Assembly: GCA_030685235.1 (NCBI GenBank)
Contig: MU839115.1
Location: 310,001 to 374,000, forward strand
Source: Copromyces sp. CBS 386.78
Taxonomy: Eukaryota > Ascomycota > Sordariomycetes > Sordariales > Sordariaceae
Direction of reading: 5' to 3'
DNA: 64,000 bases
Numbering within the stretch: position 1 is the stretch's first letter; each line of letters begins with the position of its first letter. Shown in pieces: positions 25,194 to 35,187 of the stretch. Below the pieces are notes generated by a model, which was not told the DNA's origin, made no database searches, and saw only the letters and a list, made by a program, of their open reading frames with translations. Both the position numbers and the translations under genes were made by a program.

Positions 25194-26175
25194 CTTTGCC
25201 GGGGAAGACTGGGTTGACAAAGAAGAAGGATTAGCGATCTGTCCGTCAAGCTCCGGCAGATCAAATGGGCAGCAAGTCTGGCTCTTACCTCGCGATGGTT
25301 GACGGTCTGCGACTTTTTTGTGTGTGCTGAAAATTGCCCGTGTGCTTGGTGTAGTGAGAGATGCACTAGTCCGTTTTCGGAACCGGTGGAGGCGTGCCAG
25401 CCAGTGTGGCCTTTGCTGCCTGAGGCGTTGGGGTAGGGTTAGACCTACAGTCTGCAATTGGTGGGGCTGATTTTGCTTCACTTCCCCGTGTCTTGGCACT
25501 CCTGTGGCGCGAGACAACCGCGCTGATAACCTTATCACGGCCCCCTTGATTCAGGTTCCAAGGTGCCTGTTGTGGTTATCTCATGGGCACAATGAAATAT
25601 GATCTCATCAGAGGACACTGATAAATGAAATTTCAATTTCAAATCAATGGTTAGCATTGTTGTTTTGTGGCCTTTGCTATGTTAAGGACATCACATTGAG
25701 CGACGACTGCTCACACCCAACAGGACGGGCGATCACCGTCACGTCACTCCTAGCCATCAAGGTAGTTACCAGTGGGTGTTTGTATGCATCGTGAACCGTG
25801 AACTGGGATTTTGGAAGGGACGCCAGTCAATTCCATTACCATCTATGACCTGGTCAACAGCTTCCCACCACTTCTGACCACGCTCTATGCACAAAACGCT
25901 AGACTCTCTTCAACTTCCATGTTCTCTTGCCGCACCACTGAACATGGGATACGGGAAACCTTCGACCCGAAAAAGCAATTAAAAAAGTGTAAGCGCAGCG
26001 AACATGAGCAGCTGGTGAAGTCACACCAGCAACCCCGATACGCCTGGCACAGGGCTGAAATACCGAAGAAATGTCGACTTTATAGCGACGAACCACCTAA
26101 ATCCTTCCATGCTCATGCTGATCATGAAGCCTGAAAATGATCAAAATCTGGGCACTGCGCCTATGACCTTCCACA
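25194..26175. other. intergenic region upstream of uL13 and downstream of the BAG gene
   Basis: The left third should contain the ribosomal protein promoter and leader. No additional gene is supported; a 107-codon plus-strand frame at 25811-26134 lacks an ATG at its beginning and recognisable content. Confidence 0.35.
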
Positions 26176-27513
26176 CTATGCCTTGAGAGCCTCGTCGAGC
26201 GTCTTCAGAATATCCTGGCACTGCTTCACCATATCTTTCCTCCTTGCGCGAACTGCGACATCTCCTCCCGTTTCGATATCGTCAAACTTCAGGAGAACCT
26301 GCTGTAGGATTGTCTCTGAAAGCTTGAGGTGCTCCTCTGATCTCCTCTTAGGATCCGAAGGAGGATGGGCCGCAAATTGTCGGCACAATGGCAGGAGTGT
26401 GTTGTTGAAGTGGGCGGCGATTTGATCGAGCTTCTCGATGGGACCGCCCGGGGCAACCGAGGCCGGGCTGGCGCGAGTGACGCTACCGGCCGAGATAGCA
26501 GAGATAGCCGAGACCCCGGACACCCCGGATGCTGCCGAGAAGCCGGACTCGGCTGAAGGGGAGTGAGATCGAACTCGTGAAGCTGCCCTCTTCCGAGGAT
26601 CTTCAGTCGGCACTCTGAGACCAACATCTGAAGCACTCTCTTGCGGGCTCTGAGGGCTGCGGGCACCACGCTCGTCCCTGGTCCTGCCTCTGCGCTTCTT
26701 GCGGTGCTTCTTCGACGGCTCAGGTTCATCGCGAACCTCGTGCCCGTCACGATCAACGATAACAATCTCATCGCTCCCCACATCACTGCTGCTCTCGGAT
26801 TCGCGCTCGCTTATCGTAACCGTGATCTCGCTGTTGTGCTTGGCGCCATACTCTCTAACAGGCTTGTCATCGTCCCTCAAGCGCCGGCCCTTGTAGTACA
26901 GACGGATTCTCCCGTGACGATCAGAAATCCCCAAGATCAGCTTCACTCGCTCCTTCACATCGCTGACCAAGAGTTTGCCGTCGCCAATCGAATACGCAGG
27001 AAACCCCTCAGGGTACACGGCGTTCTTGTAAACAATGTTCAGAGCGTCGTCTTCAGGTTGTTCGTACCTGCTGATACCCGGAACGGCAGCCGGTGGTGAC
27101 CGAGTATAGTCATAGCGTTGACTGTAGCGAGGACTGTCAAGATCCTCGGTAGTGATGTAGCTGAAATCTTCCTCAGTCACACTCGGCACACCCCCTTGGC
27201 CAACACCCGAGTTCCAAGGTGACAAGCTGGGGCGTCCCCACCAAGACATCTTTCCTCCCTTTCTGCTTTTGGATTTCCGGGCGGCGATGACGGGGATGAT
27301 GCTCAGAGCGAGGAGTGTACCGGCGGTGGCACTGTAGACCTGAGTGGGAGAAAGACCGGTCGCTGACTGAAGATATTCTGAAGCTGAGCCCAGATGCTCA
27401 GCGGTAGTCTCGAGGTAAGGCTGCAACTGAGGCGGAACTTTCAAGAAGGACGTGATGTTGGCAAGCTGGGCAATCAAGGCACCTGGCGATGCCGAATCTC
27501 CTCCGGAAGCCAC
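26176..27513 (-). CDS. membrane-anchored BAG-domain co-chaperone; long form lacks an ATG
   Basis: Single open frame of 445 codons. Near residues 60-80 lies a hydrophobic segment (GTLLALSIIPVIAA) followed by a basic patch. A ubiquitin-like region sits around residues 165-240 (LLVSDVKERVKLILGISDR, RLYYKGRRL). A Lys/Arg- and Ser-rich linker leads to a C-terminal BAG domain (about 355-445: IEKLDQIAAHFNN, RRKDMVKQCQDILKTLDEAL), which binds Hsp70 and triggers nucleotide exchange. This order resembles fission yeast Bag proteins. The frame opens with GTG at 27513 in a strong context (GCAAAGGTGGCTTCC); an in-frame TAG lies a few codons upstream. The first ATG is residue 89 (27249), which would lose the membrane segment. 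A GTG start, a distant upstream exon or an error at this codon are all possible. Confidence 0.85.
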   Translation of the reverse strand: MASGGDSASPGALIAQLANITSFLKVPPQLQPYLETTAEHLGSASEYLQSATGLSPTQVYSATAGTLLALSIIPVIAARKSKSRKGGKMSWWGRPSLSPWNSGVGQGGVPSVTEEDFSYITTEDLDSPRYSQRYDYTRSPPAAVPGISRYEQPEDDALNIVYKNAVYPEGFPAYSIGDGKLLVSDVKERVKLILGISDRHGRIRLYYKGRRLRDDDKPVREYGAKHNSEITVTISERESESSSDVGSDEIVIVDRDGHEVRDEPEPSKKHRKKRRGRTRDERGARSPQSPQESASDVGLRVPTEDPRKRAASRVRSHSPSAESGFSAASGVSGVSAISAISAGSVTRASPASVAPGGPIEKLDQIAAHFNNTLLPLCRQFAAHPPSDPKRRSEEHLKLSETILQQVLLKFDDIETGGDVAVRARRKDMVKQCQDILKTLDEALKA

Positions 27514-30144
27514 CTTTGCGATTGTGGGCTGGTCCTACGACAGTATGCCGTTGACCTGCTGCAAAAGAGAGAAGAAAAGGTGGAAATCTGAAAAGTTTAT
27601 TATAGTTGATCTGGCCGGTTTGGGGGGTAATTGGGTTGACGTTTTTGACTGGCGAGATCGTATGATACGGCGCTGGTTATCGGCTTGGCCGCAGGTGTTG
27701 AGCAATCAACGGCGGACAAGATCTAGATAGGCAGAAGGGCGTGAGACCAATCGCGAAGCTAGGGCTGTAATTTTCTTTCTTTGTGGGCTTGCGAAGAAGG
27801 GTATGAGAGACCAGTTGTCCTTGACACCAGTATCCAAAATTGGTACAAATGACGATTAGAACGACGATCACCGCCTCGGGGTCCAAGGGTCCTTTTTCAG
27901 GCTGTTGCGCAGATGCGGGAGTGGGCGTCTTTGGCAACACAACCGATTGGGTTGGACAAGTCAAGCAAGGCCGGCAATGTTGGGTGCGAATGGTGTGGAT
28001 GGCGGCGGACAGGGTGAGAGACCAGGTTCGGGTTGATGTTTGAGGTTTGAGGGTGCAGCTTGAAGTGGACGGTGGCGGTTGTTCGTGTCAGGACAGTTTT
28101 GAAGTCGGAAGGAAAGGTTGCCCATGGAGCCTGAAAGGGTGACCGGGATCCCAACTTTTCATCTGAACACCCGTCCGCAAGGGAAGAACCCACGGAGCCG
28201 CTAAAAGTGGTCCTAACTTGCCCCCCCCCCCCAAGGCCAAGGCACGTTTGTCTGTTAATCCTGCCCCGGGGCGTGCCTTCTGCAACTGCTCCCATTGGAA
28301 CCACATTGGTATCATTAGGTAATCCATCATGGCTTGCACGTTCATCGACTGCTTGGCTGCTTGGCTCATGGCGTTCATCTCATGAGCTTACCTCTACTCT
28401 TCCGACCAGTCCGACACTGTTCTCAAATTCTAAAGTATTCCCAGACTTCTTTCGCGACATGGGATCTCCAGTCAAAGTATCTTTTTGGGGTCTTGCATCA
28501 TGCCTTATGTCGCTCCCTGCAAGAAGCCGCATCAGGGCCTCGAATCGGACAGGACAATAGTGAACCCAACGGGCTGTTGCTGTGAGTGTGAGATTAGAGA
28601 CACCACCTCCAGTCATTGCCTCATCTTGAAGAGAATCGTCCATCAATCCCGGGTAACATTGAAAGAAAGAAGACGCTAGCCTTTTCCGTTCAGCCTCTCT
28701 TCGCCTCGTTTTCTAGTGCACGTTGGAGAGCTCAACTGGCTGGAAGCTCACCACGAAGTCCATGATCGCCGGCAAGCCTTGTTCACACTGCCGAACCAGG
28801 AATGTGAACGTCGGAGTCACTCACGTGCATCACTTCCCAAGACCCATGGAGCCGCCTCGCCCTCTGCTCTGGGGAAAATGGACTGATTCCAAGCCAGGGA
28901 TCACGATGCCGTGGCGGCAACAAAGTCGATGACCTGCATTTTATTCCCAGATGAAGTCATGGCCGGGTCCAAGGCTGCCGACCTTCTGATACCCTCACAT
29001 GCTGCGAATAGCTTCATCGTCGCTCCAATGGGAAACGATGGAAAGTCCGCCTCACCAGAATTGCGATCTGGCCCGATCCGAGTTCCATAGGGTTGGAGAG
29101 GACCGGGCTGTCCAGGGTATGGAGTGGTATTCGCTTCCCCAGGCCGGACACCAACTGCTCCGGCCGGCCGTGGCTGAAGTCGGCGTTCTGAGTGGAACCC
29201 TTGATGGCGGCTATCCTCGCTGTCTTGATGACGTCCCTGTCAGTATTGCAGCTCGGCCGATTGCGGACTACCCTCTTCTTATCGCCATGCCTACAGTGGC
29301 ATCGAGACCGGCATTATCAGAGAAAAGCAAAGATATTCAAGTTGTACATGTCTGAATTTTTTGGAGCGATCCGAAGTCATTTTCTGGCGCCGCTTTCATT
29401 TTCATATTTACCATTTGCGCGGAGACTTGCCGAATCTCAACATGGACATCGTGGCTTGAAGTTTTAAGATAACGGCGGGGATTTGATGATGGCTTTCTGG
29501 TGAATCGCGGGTGAATCGCGCGGTAGGAAAGACCTTTGCGTCATTGGGTTCTTTGTGTCCATGCAAGCTCCCAGGGTGAGCCGTGTACATGAGACGGCAG
29601 AGATTTGAACAGTTGAGCGCAAAAAAACATGAGATGATGGCGACATTCGTCCCTATATCTGATTCTCAAGACACACCGTGAGACCGGCAGACTTCAACCG
29701 GTAGGACTGAATGTTACTGTAGCAGTGTGGAAACTGGAATTACTCCGCGAAGATTCAGGTTCTGCTCGAGTCGGTGACTTTGCAGCATCTTGCGCGCCTA
29801 AGTGTGCAGAAGCCGCACAGTGTCGGGCGTGCCTCATCCCCGATCCTCTATCAAATGACCCAGTCCTTGAACTGCCCGATACAATGAGAGAGCCTTCCAT
29901 GGAAAACTGGAGTCGTGACAAATTCACACCGAATGTCGCAATCGCCATTCCCACCCCTCATATCCCGTTGTGCCCACCCTACCTAGTTTGACAAACGGTC
30001 ACACAAGCCTTCCAAAAGCTTCGTTTTCTGCAGTGCTTAGTTTCCCCCAATTTACCTTCCCCAACTGTTCAACCATACAGAACCTTTGCCCTCCCTCTTG
30101 TTATATATATCGCTCCTTTTGGACCTCAACCCCGCACAACCTCT
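27514..30144. other. long divergent intergenic region
   Basis: This 2.6-kb stretch lies between the BAG gene and glutaredoxin. On the minus strand, just upstream of the BAG frame, a polypyrimidine tract ends in TTTTGCAG (about 27560), a good intron acceptor, so a 5' UTR intron is plausible. No ATG occurs on that strand from 27514 to about 28100. A C-run lies near 28220. Open stretches around 28.9-29.4 kb on the plus strand look mildly coding but contain a stop and match no family I know. Confidence 0.35.
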
Positions 30145-30837
30145 ATGTCCTTCATCTTCCGCCGATTCTTCTCCAGCACAACATCCACCATGTCCGACGC
30201 CGCTACTCAGAAGGCTAAGCAGCTCATCAACGACAACGCTGTCGGTAGGTGACCACCCCACGTGTTTAACTGTTTTCTGCGTTCCCCTGCGCACTGGCGG
30301 CATGAAGTCGCGCGAGGTCGTCAGCTGCATCGGCACGGGCCGCTACACGTGCGCTCCATGTGTTTGCGCGAGTCCGGCGGTCTGGTGCATGTGGCCGTTC
30401 GCTCGCGGACCCTTATCGTGGATCTCTTGCAGAGGCTTGCTGTTCCGGTCTTCGCTCTAGCCTTTGTCGCTGAGGGGAACTTTAGAATCTGCTCAACTCC
30501 TCTTTGCCCTTGACGGTAGCCATTTGAAAGAACCGCCGCTAACGACTCTTCGTCGCAAATAGTTGTCTTCAGCAAGTCTTACTGCCCCTACTGCTCCAAC
30601 ACCAAGCAGATCCTCGACGGTCTCAATGCCAAGTACACCACCTACGAGCTCAACCAGGAGAGCGACGGCTCCGATGTCCAGGATGCCCTTCTCAAGTTGA
30701 CCGGCCAGCGCACCGTTCCCAACATCTTCATCGGCAAGCAGCACATTGGTGGTAACTCCGATCTTGAGGCTGTTGTCAAGAACGGCAAGAACGGCAAGAA
30801 GATCCAGGAGCTCCTTCAGGAGGCCGGTGCTCTCTAA
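30145..30837 (+). CDS. dithiol glutaredoxin with two in-frame starts
   Basis: Class I glutaredoxin that reduces disulfides and glutathionylated proteins with glutathione. Exons are 30145-30244 and 30563-30837, giving 124 residues. The active site CPYC is at residues 41-44; TVPNIFIG and the GG of HIGGNSD are the glutathione-binding positions. Two ATGs are in frame: 30145 adds a 15-residue Arg/Phe/Ser-rich leader resembling a mitochondrial presequence, while 30190 (CCACCATGTCC) gives a 109-residue cytosolic form. Yeast Grx2 uses the same arrangement. The 318-nt intron is long for this genome. A 167-codon antisense frame is a shadow. Confidence 0.95.
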
Positions 30838-31260
30838 ATTACCCCCGACAAGACACGCTGGAAGTATTTGCGTCTTGGTAGCTACGAAGAAACATGACAG
30901 GAAGAAAGTTGGGCAAAGGGAAAAAGCAGCGCTCCAAAGGCTCACACGATGGGAAACATCACGGAAAGCCCGAATGGGCGTAGCGCAACGGGGCACTGCT
31001 TCTTTTAGTTTTGAAATCGCGGGATGGGATACCTAGGGATCTATTATACGGCGGCTGTTCGTTTGAAGCATTTTGCGGAAACAAAAACATTTGGAATACC
31101 CGAACATCATTTGTCATAAATGTGTGATGCTTCAGTTAACTTGTGATTACCTGTGTGCAAAAGGCGTCTTATCCATTTATTCTTACAACATGACCCATTT
31201 TGTGTTAAGGAGGCCTGCCGATCACCTCAACTAACTGCTTTCATATTACTCTTGTATTGT
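30838..31260. other. intergenic region between convergent genes
   Basis: This stretch of about 420 bp lies between the 3' ends of glutaredoxin and the AIM18-like gene. No gene is recognised; both 3' UTRs should lie here. Confidence 0.4.
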
Positions 31261-32436
31261 CTATAGCACCTGAGCCGCAACAGTTCCAACCGGCCTCTCC
31301 ACGAACTCCATGATGCCCTCAACAATGCTCTTTCTCGCCGGCTCGCTGGCAACCTTCTTACCAGCCAAGTAGTTCAACCACAGGGCACGCGAGACGCGCT
31401 CGTCATCAACAGTTCCAACCAACTGTCTCCCCGCCGGTCTTCCCTCCTTCTTGTTGCCGCCATCGTCATACACAACGCTCAACTTACCCTCTCCGTCGCG
31501 AATCAACAGGAGCTCCTTCTTCGCCGGGACCTTCCCGCGATTGAAAATCTGCCTGAAGTGCTTCATCGCCTCGCCAAACTGCTCGTCCCCAACCTTGCCA
31601 GCCCTAGCCTGGATCGCGCGCACAAAGCCATCCCTCAAGTGGTGGAAGTCGGTGTCGCGCACGGGGATCACACGAAAAACGGACCGCGCAGGGATTCCGC
31701 TCGCCAACAGGCCGTCCCAGAGCTCTTCGCCCTTGGCATGGTCGAGCAGGTCGGTGCGCAGCTGGTCGCGCTCGCCCGGCACGAGCGTCGTGGCGATCGG
31801 GTTGACCTTCTTGGTCAGCGCCGACTGCAGCGAGGCCACGTCGGCGGTGGCGACGTAGTAACCCACCACGTAGACCTGGATGCCGACGAAGGTGACGGTG
31901 CGCAGGCCGAAGCCTACGAGGGTGTATTCGATCTTGTCGGCGCCGGTGATGGTCGTGGCCAAGCCCGAGGCCCCGCCTGGGGCGATGGCCCCCTCAAAGC
32001 TACCGAGCGAGAGCGTGCGCGGGAAGGTCGGGACGGTGCTGTTGCCGGTCGGGACGAGCTCGTGGCCCTCTTCGTCGCGCACGACTACTTTGCGCTCGGC
32101 GGCGTTGGTTCCCGCGAGAGGATCGGTTGAGGGAAGGCTGGAGTCGGCTTGAACAGGCTTCTGGAGCTCGAGCTTGATGAGGTAGCCGGCGTAGATCATG
32201 GAGCTGACGCTGCAGAAGAGCCCCGTCCAGAGGAAGGCGCGGCGGTTGCGGGCATACTTGATTTGCTGCTCCGAGAGCTTGTTGACGTCGAGGCGGTTGA
32301 GGTGCTCGTTGGGTTGGCTGCGCGGAGGGGAAAGGAAGGTTCGGCGCGAAGCTCCTGCACCTGGTGTTCGTGTTGCGGCTTTGGCTGCCGATCCAAGGGA
32401 CCTGGGCAGTTGCTTGAAGGTTGACTGGCGAAGCAT
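31261..32436 (-). CDS. aim18: AIM18-like mitochondrial protein with chalcone-isomerase fold
   Basis: Intronless, 391 residues. The N-terminus (first 35 or so residues) is rich in Arg, Ser, Thr and Ala without acids and is a likely mitochondrial presequence; SRRTFLS may mark processing. A membrane segment follows near residues 67-87 (FLWTGLFCSVSSMIYAGYLI). The C-terminal 250 residues match the chalcone-isomerase-like family of yeast Aim18/Aim46: YTLVGFGLRTVTFVGIQVYVVGYYV, then VIPVRDTDFHHLRDGFVRAIQAR, and LWLNYLAGKKVASEPARKSIVEGI near the end. Yeast members are mitochondrial and have no proven flavonoid activity. The function here is unknown. Confidence 0.9.
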   Translation of the reverse strand: MLRQSTFKQLPRSLGSAAKAATRTPGAGASRRTFLSPPRSQPNEHLNRLDVNKLSEQQIKYARNRRAFLWTGLFCSVSSMIYAGYLIKLELQKPVQADSSLPSTDPLAGTNAAERKVVVRDEEGHELVPTGNSTVPTFPRTLSLGSFEGAIAPGGASGLATTITGADKIEYTLVGFGLRTVTFVGIQVYVVGYYVATADVASLQSALTKKVNPIATTLVPGERDQLRTDLLDHAKGEELWDGLLASGIPARSVFRVIPVRDTDFHHLRDGFVRAIQARAGKVGDEQFGEAMKHFRQIFNRGKVPAKKELLLIRDGEGKLSVVYDDGGNKKEGRPAGRQLVGTVDDERVSRALWLNYLAGKKVASEPARKSIVEGIMEFVERPVGTVAAQVL

Positions 32437-35187
32437 TATCGTGGACGTGGTGGACTATCGCAGCTTAGGGGCTGTTCCGTCTGTTTGTGTAATTAGATGA
32501 TCAATTGAGTAACTTGACTGGTTCACCTCATGGCCAAGTGTCGTGCACGATCTTTGCAATTGTGCTGGGGTCTAGAAACTTCGAGTTCGGTGATACTTAC
32601 TATCTCTAGCTCCGTAACCAGAAGACGAGATTAACATCATGGCTTTGGTAGCCGAGCTCCGTAGTGCTAGCGGTGGGCATTCAATTTGAGTTCAGAGGCT
32701 TAACACAAACTACTAAATGGCCTTTGAATTCTCGGTGGAAACGGCTCAAAGACAGTTACCAACTGTTAAGGCTGCTAACAGTCTGATGAGACAAATTGTA
32801 TGCCGGACGATAACGAATGTGGCCTTTGGGCATCGCCAAAAGTGAAGTTACCGATAGCCTTCCTGTCATACAACTGCAAAAAGGGAAGAAGTTCCCTCCT
32901 AGAGGGCACCCGCGTGCTAGAAGGTAGTTATCGATATTGATCAAGATACGGGTACTAGGTTTGCCCCATGATTCCTAGATATGCATACCTTATACCATAC
33001 TTTTGCTCGGCGGGAGTTATCCTTCCAGGGAAGTGAGGGTTCGGACGCAAAGCCGTATGAGGTATGCCTACCCATTTTATGGAATTATCGCCCTTCCTTT
33101 GTTTCGCTCCCATCTTCAGTTCTTGTCAATCAGAGGAACGCTATATGATACTGAGTACATAAGGCCACCCCTCCAAGAGTGATACGGCCCGGACAGGGGC
33201 AGCTAAGGCGGGACGAGTTGATGTGATAAAACCAGGGTCCTTCGCGGGGTTATGTAGGTAGAGATATGCGAACAAAGCGCAGGCCTTACCAACTGAACGC
33301 AAGGTCCAAAGCATCGGCAGGAGGGTCGAAATTCACACATCATTTATTGAGCTTCCACTGGCCAGCCACCGTCGTGCTTTAAGCGCCATGCAGAGCGTCA
33401 TGGGCGAATAACCGTTGCGCATCTGGGTTCGTCTCGTTCCCGTTCGACCTCGATACAACCTCAATGTGCAACTTGGGCTTTTGGAAAGGCTACAGTGTTG
33501 GGCTCACCGTCTCGAAATGGCAGTTGGCACGCTCTTAACTCAGTTGAGATACATGGTAGTGCCACCATCCCGAGCCCGTTTTTCCGATATGGACAAACAG
33601 CGTCCAAACTCCAGACTTTCGACCGAAAATTGCTGGGTCTCGGATGGGACGGACAGACAAGCACTCGCTAGCTGAACCTTGTCGGCCACCGTATAGCTAT
33701 CGCCCTGTGATGATGAGAGGAGGAAATTGGCTTGTCTTTGCTGACAATATTCGAATTGCCCGCGCCTCCCAGAAGATATTGTGATGCTTTGATGTCACAG
33801 AGTTGCACCAGCTGATGGCTCTCGAGATCTGTGTTGTTGCATCAATAAGAGGGGCCTACACACAATCTATGTCATGAGGCTGCAGGACAGTCACCGGACT
33901 TTGTCAGGTCCAGACCTGAAAAGGACTCTGGAGTTTGCAGTCTTCCCGTATGTCTCGATGTGTCGGTGCGCAATGGATCATGACTATTGTTTGCCTGCTT
34001 CCAAACTGTCACGTCTCTTCCCAACCCAAGTACAATGTAGCATGGAACGATGATCCGTGGGATATTATAAGTAGTTCTATGAGAGCAGGAGACATGCACC
34101 GAAGCTCAAGAACGTGAAAGCAAAGAGGGACAATGACTGTACAGCCGCCGACAGACAGCCCGCTGCGTCTATACACCACGCTAGATAGCGACAGGACTGG
34201 CGTGTATCGGGACCTCCACTGCCCATCCCCTGAAGAGGAACTGCTACAATGGCGTAACCTGCATGGCATCTGGCTCGGCGATATCTACAGCGGCCCGCTA
34301 TTTTTGCCTACCAACTGGTCATCAAACCGGGCCGGCCATCATACGTGTTAGGAATTCAAAGAAAGAACATGATCAAACCTTCCAGGAAGAATACGAACAT
34401 CAAGACGAGCTGGAGTTTTACGCCCGACCGTTGAGAACGGCAGTGACCCGAGAGCGTGACCGGGGAATGGATACTGCCTGCTTGTTGCTCACACCTCACT
34501 GACGCTGCAGCTTTTCCCCACTCCTGTTGCCCTGTCTCGCCTTCTGTCAGCCAGGTTTCGTCCTTTCCTTTTCCATCCAAAGTGAATGCGCTGCACAATC
34601 AGTGCAGCTACGCCAGTGCCGCTGTTTCCCCCTACCAACAATAAACCCCGGGCCTTAACTTGCACAGCCGGGCATCCTCTTCAAAGCAAGCGGCCCCATT
34701 CACCTTGCAACGCAAATCGCCATCATCGACAATACTTCGTCCTTTCCCCCAACAACGATCTTCCATTCTTTGTAATAGTATACAATAAATAGCACGCCTT
34801 TAGGAAAGGAGGTATCAGTGCTACCAACCCATCGGCACCCCATCTCGGCGGCTTCTTGACCAACTTGGACCCGAATCCTCCACCTCACCTCCGCTCACGC
34901 CGCCCCGACTTTCCCTCCCGTCTCCCTGAGGACCATCTCGTCACGCCTAGCCTTCCTCCGTCCGCCGCTCAATAAGCAGAGGCTCCCTTGACCTGGCGTT
35001 TGATTGACCTGCGGCCCCGGGCCCCTAAGAACTTTCGCCCGCCCCGACGAGCAATCGACCGATCCTCGCGCCAACTTAATCATCCATCCATTACATCGCC
35101 TTGCTTCTTGTCGCGCTCCCCTCTGACAACTTCTTCAACCCTCTGACATCTCTCTTCGCTTGCCACCAGACTGGCACAGCTATTATC
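32437..35187. other. long divergent intergenic region upstream of grr1
   Basis: About 2.75 kb between the AIM18-like start and the F-box gene. None of the short open frames shows a recognisable domain. The last 300 bases are strongly pyrimidine-rich and probably hold the grr1 leader. Large upstream regions are common for fungal regulatory genes. Confidence 0.35.

Noticed and set aside
28900..29360. Overlapping open stretches on the plus strand that look weakly coding, including AADLLIPSHAANSFIVAP
   Set aside because: The stretch contains stops, no start-splice model worked, and I recognise no family. It could be a gene relic but cannot be supported from sequence alone.
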